Shown: positions 47,178-64,000 of the stretch, one piece after another
Position numbering within the stretch: position 1 is the stretch's first letter
Layout of the letters: each line of letters starts with the position of its first letter
Origin: Plotosus lineatus
Taxonomy: Eukaryota; Chordata; Actinopteri; Siluriformes; Plotosidae
Reading direction: 5' to 3'
DNA: 64,000 nucleotides
Assembly: GCA_024760905.1 (NCBI GenBank)
Contig: CM045733.1
Span: 26,564,501-26,628,500 of the forward strand
The notes under the pieces: generated by a model
What the model saw: only the letters and a program-made list of their open reading frames with translations
Databases searched by the model: none
Told to the model about the DNA's origin: nothing
Made by a program: the position numbers and the translations under genes

Positions 47178-50100
47178 CTGTGACGGATACCTTCATGGTG
47201 GCCTCCAGTGGTCTGTTATTGTCCAGGTCCCGACTAAGTTTTAGCTCCCCATTATCTGGATTCAGGATGAGCAGATTTAATTCATTCCCCCGCACAAAGC
47301 TATACTTAAGCTTATCGGAAACATCTGGGTCATGAGCTGGTACTCTTCCTATAACCCCAGTCGGAAAACTATTGGATTTATTAGTGATATAATTATTAAA
47401 AATAATCTCAAAATTCTGCAAGACAGGCTGATTGTCGTTGATGTCAACCAAACGAATGTGGACAGTCGCCCTACTGACTAGCGGGGCAGATGTGGCCTGT
47501 ACGACTATCACATACTCAGTTTTTGTCTCGTAGTCTAAATCCGTAAGTGCTTGTAGATCTCCAGTAAAGATATCCAAGTCAAATACTTCAGGTATATTTC
47601 CTTCCACTATTTGGTACATAATTTGAGCATTCGTTCCTTCATCAGGGTCTTTGGCAGTTATCCGTGCCACCACAGAACCGACAGCGCTGTTTTCCTTGAC
47701 ATCGATATACAGCTCATCCTCCTCAAACACTGGCGCGTTATCGTTAATGTCAAGCACTGACACCTGGATCTCCACCGCTGCTTTGAGGGGAGGAATCCCT
47801 TTATCCACCGCATAAGCTTTAAGGTTGTACACTGGAATGTTTTCCCTGTCCAATTTCCGGTTTGTTCGGATGATTCCGGAAAACTGTTCAATTAAAAAGT
47901 CTCCTTCTCCATCATCACCGCCCTGGAAGGTGTAGCTTACCCTCCCGTTGGATCCAGCATCCCTATCTGAGGCAGAGATCTGGAGGACGCTGGTGAACTG
48001 AGGTGCATCTTCGTACACTGTACCCTGGTACTTATCTCGGCCAAACTGAGGGACATTGTCATTGGCATCAGCGACGATGATCTCCACGTATGTGGTGTCT
48101 GACTTTTGAGGGATGCCATTGTCATGAGCGATAATAGCCAGTGTGTAGGAGGCCTGGTCCTCATAATCGATCTCCATCTGTGTGGTGATGGCGCCTGTGT
48201 CCGGGTCGATTGCAAACTGCGGAACTTTGTCTTCCATGATGTATGTTATACGTGCATTTTCGCCAGTGTCTTCATCTGTAGCACTGATTATCATTACTAG
48301 CGACCCAATAGGCTGATCCTCTCTAAACAGTATCTGGTAGTTGGCACTCTGAAACACGGGCCTGTGTGTGTTAGCATCAGTGACATTGATGAAGACCTGT
48401 GCCGTGTCAAGAAGAGTTCCATCTGAAGCGGTGATGGTCAGAACGTACTGCCGCTCCTGCTTATAATCCAAAGGCAAGGCTAGCGTGATGAGACCACCAC
48501 CGCTTTGACTGGTGATAGCAAACCTGTTGCGGGTATTGCCACTGGATATCTGGTAGGTCACTACGCTATTGATGTCTCGATCCACAGCTGTCACTGTCAG
48601 CACGCTGCTCCCCACCAGAGCATCCTCGTTAATTTTCAGAGAGTACATTTTCTCAGTAAACGTGGGTGCGTTATCGTTAACATCCAGAACTGTTATACTG
48701 ACGCTAGCGGAAGAAGACATCACTGGGATCCCATTGTCCTTAGCTTCCACACCAAAGGTGTAATACTCTGTGGTTTCTCTGTCCAGTGCAGCACTAGCTG
48801 TAATCCAGCCTGTGCTATTGTTAATAGTGAACGGGAAACCGGGGTTGGTGTCTGTGAGACGATAGTCCAAGCGCGCATTCTCACCAGAATCCGAGTCAAT
48901 GGCCTGGATATGAAGCACTGAATACCCAATGGGTACATTCTCCAAAATGGTCGCCTGGAAAGGAGTGCTCACAAACATGGGTGCGTTGTCATTTATATCA
49001 ATTACTTGCACAATGACAAGTCCAGTATTGTTAATGAGAGGGGGTCTGCCTCCATCCTGGGCCTTAATCCCGAGATTATAGTCCCTGTGTGTTTCATAAT
49101 CCAGGGGGTTTATAACATCAATGACACCAGTCAGAGAGTGAATGTAGAACTGGCCTTTGACATTGCCTTTGATTATACTGTAATGCACTTTGGCGTTGTT
49201 GCCCTCGTCTTTGTCCGTGGCCTTCACCTGAGCCACTCGGGTGTTGACGGGTACATTCTCAAGCACCTGGACCACATATCTCTTCTCACTAAATTGAGGA
49301 TAGTTATCATTCTCATCTTCTACAGTTATATGCACTGTGGCTGTCACACTGCGAGGTCCTGGATCCTTTCCTTGGTCGTTTGCCTCTACGATGAGTGTAT
49401 ACTGCGCCATGGTTTCTCTATCTGGACGCACTTTGACTCTCACAAGTCCATTCCGCGAGTCAATCTCAAAGATGGAATTCACACCCTCGCCGTTCAGGAT
49501 TTTATAGATCATATTGGCATTGGAGGGCGCATCTTCGTCCGTAGCCCTCACTGTCATCACCTCGAAGCCTACTTCTACATTCTCTCGGATACTGACTCGG
49601 TATTCTGTCTGCTCAAACACAGGACTGTGATCATTGGTGTCTCTGACCGTGACGGTCAGATAAGATGTAGCAGAACGCCGAGGGGTGCCGAAGTCAGTGG
49701 CGATCACTTTAAACACATGGGTGTCCTTGAACTCTCTGTCCAGGGGCCGCTCGGTTTCAACGCTACCGGTCTGAGGGTCAATCTGGAAGAAGTCATTGGA
49801 GCGGCTATCAAAGATCGCCTCCATGCTGTACTCGATCCTGCCAGCCTCCCCACTGTCCACGTCTGTGGCTTTGACAGTGATGACCCGTGTGCCTGCGGCC
49901 TCGTTTTCAGGGACCGACACTTGGTAGTTGGGCAGCTGAAAGACGGGCGCAGAATTTATGGTTCTCCTGGTGCGCACCTTCCATCGCCCTGGAGGGGCCT
50001 CCAGGTGCAGCCTGACCCGGACGGAGACGGGATCTGGGTGAGACTCGTGTAGCCTACACGTTACAGTCCCCTGTGTCCTCTTGTTGAAACAGGTGTGATC

Positions 50101-50667
50101 CCGTGTGTACACACTGCCCTGACGCACGACCCCGGTGAAGCCTTCCGAAACGCACGCGCGGTCCGAAAGCTCCCGAACGTGCGGTCGGGACACGGCGGGT
50201 ACATAACGCACGAGGTCCACGAGCCGAACATCTGCAGGAAAGCAGGAAGTGTGTCCAAAAGTCCGAAGATAATACTCGACCCGAACATCAGGCGCGTTCG
50301 AGCCGCTCTTTGTCCTGGATTTCATGAAGCAGTTCGGTCCGTGCACGAACACGTCGAAGTGAGCGAGCACAGAGTCCCGGCTCGAGAAGGACTGCAGCTG
50401 GAAACTCAGCGGGACGGGGTTGTGGTCCAGGCGCGTGCAGTTCATCTCGCGCACGAGACTCACCGTTCCGTCATACCGGTCCACTTTTAAAACGTCTCCG
50501 AGCGCTCGGGAACTCAGAGTCCTTTCGAGTGTATAAGTCCAGCTCGGTCCAAGTGATAAATCCAACAGAACGGACCCGGGCGGTAAAGTGTCCGCGAGGT
50601 GCAGGTCGAAACATCCAGCGCGAGACACGGACAGAAGAATCAGGAGCAGCCGCGCGACCACCTCCAT
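47178..50667 (-). CDS. celsr1: CELSR1-like seven-pass cadherin, first coding exon
   Basis: This exon encodes the first 1163 residues of a Flamingo/CELSR atypical cadherin, a planar cell polarity receptor that bridges neighbouring cells by homophilic cadherin contacts. The start is the ATG at 50667-50665 in a strong context (gaaaccATGG); the open frame continues 12 bases upstream only through a TTG. Residues 1-18 look like a signal peptide (VARLLLILLSVS core). A cysteine-containing N-terminal region follows, with an RTRR furin-like site near residue 235. Nine cadherin repeats then run from about 240 to the exon end, with DxNDN linkers and DRE/LDYE motifs. Repeat 5 ends in DANTHRP instead of DxNDN, as in other CELSR proteins. 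The exon stops at ACAG|GTAAGA (donor 47177-47172), phase 1. NKSNSFPTGVIG and GQFYIHSLTG favour CELSR1 over CELSR2/3. The EGF, laminin-G, GAIN and seven-pass exons are outside the window. Whether this is the a or b copy is not decidable. Confidence 0.93.
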
Positions 50668-50703
50668 GGTTTCAATCAAAGCGCTTCATATAATACTAAT
50701 AAC

Positions 50704-50747
<44 letters not shown>

Positions 50748-50814
50748 CCCATACAACTGCACTATCAACTCTCCTTCTCCCGAAACTTCGACTTTCTTTT
50801 ATCCTTCATGGTAG

Positions 50815-50853
<39 letters not shown>

Positions 50854-51150
50854 GTTGTTGTTGTTATTATAAATCACCGCAAAAAAAGTAAATCTCCACT
50901 TTCTGTTCCGGTTCGCTCCATAGAGCTGAAACTGTCGCTCGTTCCTCCACCAAGTTCCAGGCGACGCCAAGATGGCTCCGTGCGCGCGCCCCCCCTCCCT
51001 CTACACCCCTCCCCTTCTCCCCTCCCCCTCCCTCCCCACCCCTGCGGGACATTAGCATAAAAACCTGCTGCGCGCGCCCGGATCTCTCAGCACGCACTTC
51101 ACCGCCTCATCCATTCAGCCTCACGTGCGTTACTGTCATTCTGCTCCTCA
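50668..51150 (-). promoter_or_regulatory. celsr1 5' flank, GC-rich promoter / 5' UTR region
   Basis: Upstream of the celsr1 ATG. 50870-51120 is rich in C and CpG, with pyrimidine tracts and CGCGCG steps on the plus strand, unlike the AT-rich surroundings. The 50668-50870 part would be 5' UTR or proximal promoter and contains two trinucleotide runs. I cannot place the transcription start. Confidence 0.5.
50704..50870. repeat. Inverted trinucleotide runs, (AAT)n then (ATT)n
   Basis: An (AAT)n run at about 50704-50745 and an (ATT)n run at about 50817-50853 (trailing into GTT repeats) are complementary and about 70 bases apart. They lie 37-200 bases upstream of the celsr1 ATG. If transcribed, they could pair as a stem of about 38 bp. 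Confidence 0.8.
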
Positions 51151-51159
51151 GCATTTCAA

Positions 51160-51543
51160 GCATCGGACAGTAGTGATTTCGTGTTAAAGTTAAAGGGTGC
51201 TGGATCGCTGATCGTAAGGTTAGGGGATCGAGTCCCACTCTCCACTCTGTCACTGTGTGTGTGTGTGTGTGTCGTGTGCCCACCACCACCACCACCATCA
51301 CCACCACCCAGTGCAGCTCTCTCTCACTGTCTGTGGTGAGAGGTTCATGTAAAACAACCATTGCTGACTTTCAGCAAGAATACACTGCAAAGCTGCCAAC
51401 GTGTTTCCACCCCTGCGATGGCCTGGTGAGCTGTCCAGGGTGTAGTCTGTCCTCGCCCGGCCTGGAGTCGACCATGGGATGGGCGCCAGCCTCCCCCGTC
51501 ACCCTAATTAGGATTAAGCGGTAACAGAAAATGAACTGAGCTG
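51160..51543 (+). mobile_element. S2 SINE next to the celsr1 promoter
   Basis: Diverged head, B-box ggatcgagtcc, an internal (GT)n and CACCAC insertion, then the L2-type tail. agcatttcaa is duplicated at 51150-51159 and 51544-51553. It lies about 490 bp upstream of the celsr1 ATG. Confidence 0.8.
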
Positions 51544-51619
51544 AGCATTTCAAAGTTCAAACTTTCCTGGGGTTTGGTTTCATTGATCCTCAATCCTCAG
51601 TCACTTGTTGGCTCAAGTG

Positions 51620-52130
51620 CCATCAGTTCATTTTCTGTACCCGCTTAATCCTAATTTGGGTCGCGGGGAGGCTGGTGCCCATCCCAGCCAACTTCAGGCG
51701 AGGGCAGAGTACACCCTGGACATCTCGCCAGGCCATCGCTGGCCGGAAACATGCCAGTGGCTTCGCAGCTGGTAGGCCTCCGTCAGTCCCGAAGGACTAT
51801 GGCTGCGCTCTGGCTGGTATCCCGGCTGGTGATACTCCCCAGTGCGCAGAGCCCGGGTAGGGAGTAATGAGGGACAGGCTGTTACCCAAGCAGCAAGTCC
51901 CCCGTCTCGGCGCCACCGGAAGGATCCAATGGAAAGGCAAGTGCCGCTTCGCAGCTACTCTTTACGAAAGTCAGCAATGGTTCTTTTACATGCCTCACAC
52001 CATAGACAGTGAGAGACATGGCCGGCCTGGGATAACCCAGTTAGCTGCACTGGGGGGGGGGGGGGGGCGCAGTGACAACCTTGCTTGAATCAGCGATCCA
52101 GCGCCCTATACCACTAGACCACCACTGCCC
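51620..52130 (-). mobile_element. S2 SINE split by a 175-bp insertion
   Basis: Outer duplication tgttggctcaagtg at 51606-51619 and 52131-52144. The body is interrupted at 51771-51945 by an unrelated unit. Confidence 0.85.
51771..51945. mobile_element. Unidentified 175-bp GC-rich insertion
   Basis: It interrupts the SINE with an 11-bp duplication, gcttcgcagct, at 51760-51770 and 51946-51956. It begins ggtaggcctccgtcagtccc and ends ggaaaggcaagtgcc, with no inverted ends and no poly-A or simple tail. I do not recognise the family. Confidence 0.78.
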
Positions 52131-52134
52131 TGTT

Positions 52135-52301
52135 GGCTCAAGTGTTTAATTGTAATTGGGATCGCAGGGAAGCTGGAGCCTATCTCAGCATACTCCGGGT
52201 GAAGGAGAGGTACACCCTGAATACCTCACTACTCCACTGTAGGTTAACTGACAGTTACAAATTATCCCTGGGTGTGAATGTGAGTGTTAATGGCTGCATG
52301 A

Positions 52302-52346
<45 letters not shown>

Positions 52347-52480
52347 GTTTCGTCCCCCTGCAATAGAGTAGCGAGCAGTTCAGAATGTATCCCGCTTTCG
52401 CCTAAAGTTTGGCTGAAATGGGCTGCAGCCTCCCCATGACCCTAACAGAAGTAAGCAGTTCATCAAATAGATGGATGAGA
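52135..52480. mobile_element. Two L2-type tails head-to-head
   Basis: A minus-strand tail (52135-52240) faces a plus-strand S3 body and tail (52241-52480) with a (GT)n run at 52306-52343 between them. Confidence 0.6.
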
Positions 52481-52726
52481 GTTTTGATTAGATTTAGGAT
52501 AATTTATCAATTAAAAAATAAATATTTAAAAATAGATTTCACAATTTGATATTTAGTGAAATGTATTTATAGCAGAAAATACTCGGGACGTTTAAGTGTG
52601 CTTATTGCTGAGAACATTTTCAGCTGCGTTTGCAGTAAACCAATTAGATTAAACACAATGGCACGAGAAAACACGACTAAAAGATACATACAGTGATAAA
52701 GAGAATATTACAGGAGAAAGGATATG

Positions 52727-53078
52727 AGGGCAGTGGTGACCTAGAGGTAAAGGGCACAGGATCGCTGATTCTAGGGTTGGGGGTTCGAGTCCCACTCTCC
52801 ACAAGGTTGTCACTGTCCCCCGAGTGAGGCTAACTGGGTCATCAAAGGCCGGCCATGTCTGTCACTGTCTATGGTGAGAGGTTCATGTAAAAGAACCATT
52901 GCTGACTTTCGTACAGAGTAGCGGCAAAGTCGTTAGCGTGTTTCTGTCCCTTGCTAAAGGGTTGTGTCAGGAAGGGCATCCGACGTAAAAACCTCTGCCA
53001 AATCAAACATGCGAATCAGATGATTCGCTGCGGCGACCCCTGAGAAAGGGAAAAAGCCGAAAGGAAAAGAAGAACACC
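52727..53078 (+). mobile_element. S1 SINE, full length
   Basis: Head gggcagtggtgacctagagg, B-box ggttcgagtcc, tail ending in gaaaggaaaagaagaac like the RTE 3' end. No clear target duplication. Confidence 0.83.
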
Positions 53079-53337
53079 GGCTATAGGATGTCAGTATAAA
53101 ACCTTTTCGTGTGTGAAGAGCCTTTGTTAGTCTTTCTGATGTGGTTCTAAGAGGTTACTTTAGCAAGTCTTTGGCCAAGAACACCAAAGAACTCAATTAA
53201 ATAATAACTCATAAAATAAAATAAAAAAAAAACCTTAATTTTAATCTGAGATAATTATTATAATAGACCACTTTTAGTTGATTAACGTAGGCCATGATTA
53301 CACAGATTTAAATTATTAGTCCACTAGAAAAATACAT

Positions 53338-53598
53338 CCAATACTCGGGCATCTGGTCAGAATGTCCCCCGGACGCCTCCCTGGTGTGGTGTTTCGGGCA
53401 TGTCCAACCGGAAAGAGACCCCGGGGTCGATCTCTCACTATGTCTCTCGGCTTGTCTGGGACCGCCTCGGTGTCCCCCCGGGAGAGTTGGAGGAAGTTGC
53501 TTCGGTAGAGGGACGTCTGGACCTCTTTGCTTAGGTTGCTTCCCCCGCGACCCGACCCTGGACTAAGCGGAAGATGATGATGATGATGATGATGATGA
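53338..53598 (+). mobile_element. 5'-truncated LINE 3' end with (GAT)n tail
   Basis: A C/G-rich segment that translates in plus frames to decayed RACPTGKRPRGR, YVSRL-like and LRLLPPRPD motifs, typical of the C-terminus of another teleost LINE (not the RTE copy). It ends in (GAT)n. It is flanked by tagaaaaatacat at 53325-53337 and 53599-53611, so it is a retrotransposed truncated copy. Confidence 0.72.
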
Positions 53599-53984
53599 TA
53601 GAAAAATACATTGAGTAATATATTGAAGCTCATGTGTTAATTTGAATCAAACCTGGAGTGAAATCAACAAATTGAGAGAACTAATAAATGTTTATAAAAG
53701 TGTTCTGTTGCCATGTGTAGATATTTTGTATTGTATAAAGCAGGTTTAAAGCCGTCAGAGGGACAGCAGTGGAAAGAGACAAATGATGGACATTGAAAAA
53801 AAAAAAAACCCAGTAAATTCAGGTTTGGAGAAAAAAGAAGGGAATGAAACCCAATCTCTCCAGTCAGTAAATTTAAGGAACGCATTTATCCCAAAAATGT
53901 ATTCTGTCCATGTATCGTGCCAACAAAGTTATGAAGTTGCAGAAGTGTTTCAGGTTGGGAAGTTCATGAAATGTTTTTTTTTGC

Positions 53985-54425
53985 ATTAAAGTGGTAAGGT
54001 GCTGAATTACTGATCTGATAAGAGACGATTCATGGACGTGGTGAAGGAGGACATGAAGGCAGTTGGTGTAAGAGAAGAAGATGCAGAGGATAGGGTGAGA
54101 TGGAGGCAGATGATTCGCTGTGGTGACCCCTGAAGGGGAAAGCTGAAAAGAAAAGAAAAGAAGAAGAAGAAGAAGAAGAAGAAGAAGAATGGTCGGGTGT
54201 TCAAGCTCCACCATGGATGGATTGTTGCTGCTGTCCCCTCAGTGCAGCTAACTTGGTTATCAAAGGCCGGCCATGTCGCTCTCTGTCTATGGGGATTGGG
54301 GGCTGTGATGCCCTGGTGAGCTGGTCAGGGTGTACTCCGCCCTTGCCCAGAGTTGGCGGAGATGGGCACCAGCGTTCCCTTGACCCTAATTAGGATTAAG
54401 CGGTTGAGAAAATGAATGAATACCT
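53985..54425 (+). mobile_element. S2 SINE split by an RTE fragment
   Basis: Short head remnant (53990-54017), then the RTE fragment, then gtgcagctaacttggttatc and the L2-type tail ending in gaatgaatac. Confidence 0.72.
54018..54192 (+). mobile_element. RTE LINE 3'-end fragment inside an S2 SINE
   Basis: The last ~150 bases of the RTE coding region plus 3' tail (ATGGAC...GTGGTGACCCCTGAAGG) and (GAA)n. It splits an S2-type SINE at its B-box region (head before 54018, body after 54192). No clear target duplication is visible. Confidence 0.75.
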
Positions 54426-54573
54426 AAATGAATGAATGTTTTAAGTCGGTATTTACCAAGCAAGTGACAAGTGATCTAACTCCAGCATTTGAACAAAGAC
54501 AAGGAGAAAATAACAGCACTTTTTTTTAAAGAAGGCCTAACATCAGTAATGTAAAGTTAAAAGAATTAAAAAC

Positions 54574-54810
54574 AGGTAGCACAGATGCGCAACGGTTAGC
54601 ATTTCCACTGTATACCCAGAAGGTCTCGGGTTGAAGTACATTTCAATGTGGAGTTTGCATGTTCTCCAGGTGCTTACGTGTGGTTTCTTGAGGTGCTTCA
54701 GTTTCTCCCCACAGTACAAATATATGCACAGTCGGCTAATTGGCTTCTCCTAATTACCTGCTGTAACCCTAATAGGATTAGGTGGTTTAGCAAACGAGAC
54801 TGAGTGAGTG
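54574..54810 (+). mobile_element. S3 SINE, plus strand
   Basis: Decayed head (ggtctcgggttgaagtaca), ggagtttgcatgttctcc, short tail with ccctaataggattaggtgg. Confidence 0.68.
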
Positions 54811-54897
54811 GTAAACAAAATCAAGTTAAACAAATAATCAAATTTTTCAAAACAACCATCATCACCATTAAATGCAAATCAAATAATAAAATATAAT

Positions 54898-55245
54898 CCA
54901 TGGCGGTACGGTGGTGTAGTAGTTAGCATATCTACCCCACAGCAAGGAGGTTCGGGGTTTGATTCTCAGGTGTGGATGTTTCTGTGTGGAGTTTGCATGT
55001 TCCCTCTGTGCTTGCACTGGTCTCCTCCAGGTACTCCTGTGTCCTCCCACAGTCCAAAAACATGCACAGTAGGTTAACTGGCTGTTTCAAATCGCCCCTA
55101 GTTGTGTGATGAGCGTGGATGGTTGTGCACGTTGGCCCTCTGATAGCCTGGTGAACTGTTCAGGGTGTATCTTCATCCAGACTCAGCTGAGAGAGAAGTA
55201 CACCAGCCTCCTCGTGACCCTAATTAAGAGGCTTGGAAAATTAAT
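54898..55245 (+). mobile_element. S3 SINE, plus strand, near full length
   Basis: Head ggcggtacggtggtgtagta, B-box ggtttgattct, body, L2-type tail with ccctaattaagaggcttgg. Confidence 0.78.
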
Positions 55246-55764
55246 GAGTGAATATACAGCATATGGCAATCAACATCATACGTACCAGTATGTAAATTCT
55301 TTTTGTCGTAATTTATCTCAGTGCGCCCTCTATTGGGCATAAGCAAAAATTACACCAACCGCTACAACATTATTTTAACATTTTATTAAAAAAAATCTAT
55401 GTAATCCATGTTCTTTTTCGGGGAGAAAAAGTGATTATTAGTTTGAAATAAATGTGTCACTTTTAGTTATTTCATCAGGCACATTTGTCATAGGATTATA
55501 CTATCAATTAATTGACACAATTTCCTCCGGGATCAATAAAGTACAGTATTCTGAATCCGATTAAGAAAAATCAAGAATCATATCTCCCATTAATCATGAA
55601 AAATCTCGTGTAAGTGTTTCAGTAAGCATTAAGAACAAATAAAGTAACTCAGAAAAATACAGTTGAATTAATCCAAATAGTACTATACACATAGCAGTTG
55701 TGACGCTCCCATTAAAAAGAAAATTAATTTAAATAGTCTTGATATGGGAGAAAAGTTACATTCA
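55246..55764. other. Intergenic sequence between celsr1 and trmu
   Basis: AT-rich. 55510-55545 contains cctccgggatcaataaagta, which resembles a common LINE 3'-end phrase, but it is too short to assign. Confidence 0.4.
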
Positions 55765-55770
55765 TTTATT
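55765..55770 (-). terminator. Candidate polyadenylation signal of trmu
   Basis: AATAAA on the minus strand, about 217 bases past the trmu stop codon. The 55700-55986 stretch is AT-rich with no repeat recognised, consistent with a short 3' UTR. Confidence 0.5.
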
Positions 55771-55986
55771 GCAGTTGGTTTAATTTCACATGTAGGATTT
55801 TGAGTGGAGTCCATCAACAAAACAGGTATTTTAAAATTATTAAAAAAGTATAAAGAGTCTATGCAGCTAAATTTGTCCACAATGATTTTAAAGGTTCACA
55901 TCTTTATGTTTGTCTTTAGGTACAAATGCGAAAACCCCTGTAATGTGTGAATGCATGCATGTGGGTCTCCTCTGATGCGCCTCATT

Positions 55987-64000
<8,014 letters not shown>

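Noticed and set aside
49006..50052. 348-residue open frame on the plus strand
   Set aside because: It lies antisense to the celsr1 exon, has no family likeness, and arises from the low-stop antisense of a coding exon.
50668..50679. Upstream TTG start for celsr1
   Set aside because: The ATG at 50667 has a near-ideal context and is followed directly by a signal peptide.
54018..54192. Second functional RTE LINE
   Set aside because: Only the last ~170 bases are present.

Overview
This window reads as a piece of a teleost fish chromosome. Two vertebrate genes are recognisable, both on the minus strand with spliced exons. The rest is dense in fish-type transposable elements: tRNA-headed SINEs with L2-type or RTE-type tails, an RTE-clade LINE, Tc1- and pogo/Tigger-like DNA transposons, hAT MITEs and many dinucleotide microsatellites. 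I cannot name the species.

Genes. 47178-50667 (-) is the large first coding exon of a CELSR/Flamingo atypical cadherin, best matched to CELSR1: ATG, signal peptide, nine cadherin repeats, then a clean GTAAG donor. 55987-64000 (-) holds ten consecutive coding exons of TRMU, the mitochondrial tRNA 2-thiouridylase. Its 5' exons lie beyond the right edge. Every exon junction is in phase and both catalytic cysteines are present. The genes are in tandem, trmu upstream of celsr1. Everything from 1 to about 47177 contains no further CELSR exon and is best read as part of celsr1 intron 1, so that intron is at least 47 kb.

Intron 1 (1-47177) is a layered transposon landscape. It holds a complete 3.15-kb RTE LINE with an 18-bp target duplication and broken reading frames (28851-32003); an internally deleted derivative of the same LINE (21393-21709); a Tc1-derived MITE (4832-5380); several pogo/Tigger-like elements in TA targets, some nested inside each other; hAT MITEs with perfect 8-bp target duplications; two longer TIR elements (32472-33507 and 35275-36957) that share a promoter-like block; and a strong hairpin with a template-switch look (10515-10723).

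SINEs fall into four groups. S1 and S2 share the same tRNA-like head and body but end in different LINE tails: S1 in an RTE tail, S2 in an L2-type tail. The S1 tail is a fusion of the 5' leader and the 3' end of the RTE LINE present in this window. S3 is the common teleost tRNA SINE with an L2-type tail. S4 has a head with a CAT anticodon-like loop and an unrelated tail. Many copies carry target-site duplications, so their ends can be fixed exactly.

The celsr1 5' flank (50668-51150) is GC-rich and has two complementary trinucleotide runs just upstream of the ATG. SINEs crowd the intergenic space and the trmu introns. I found no evidence of a bacterial-type system, CRISPR array, intact tRNA or rRNA gene, or any novel protein-coding operon. 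The most interesting signals are modular SINE assembly and the nested transposon chronology.
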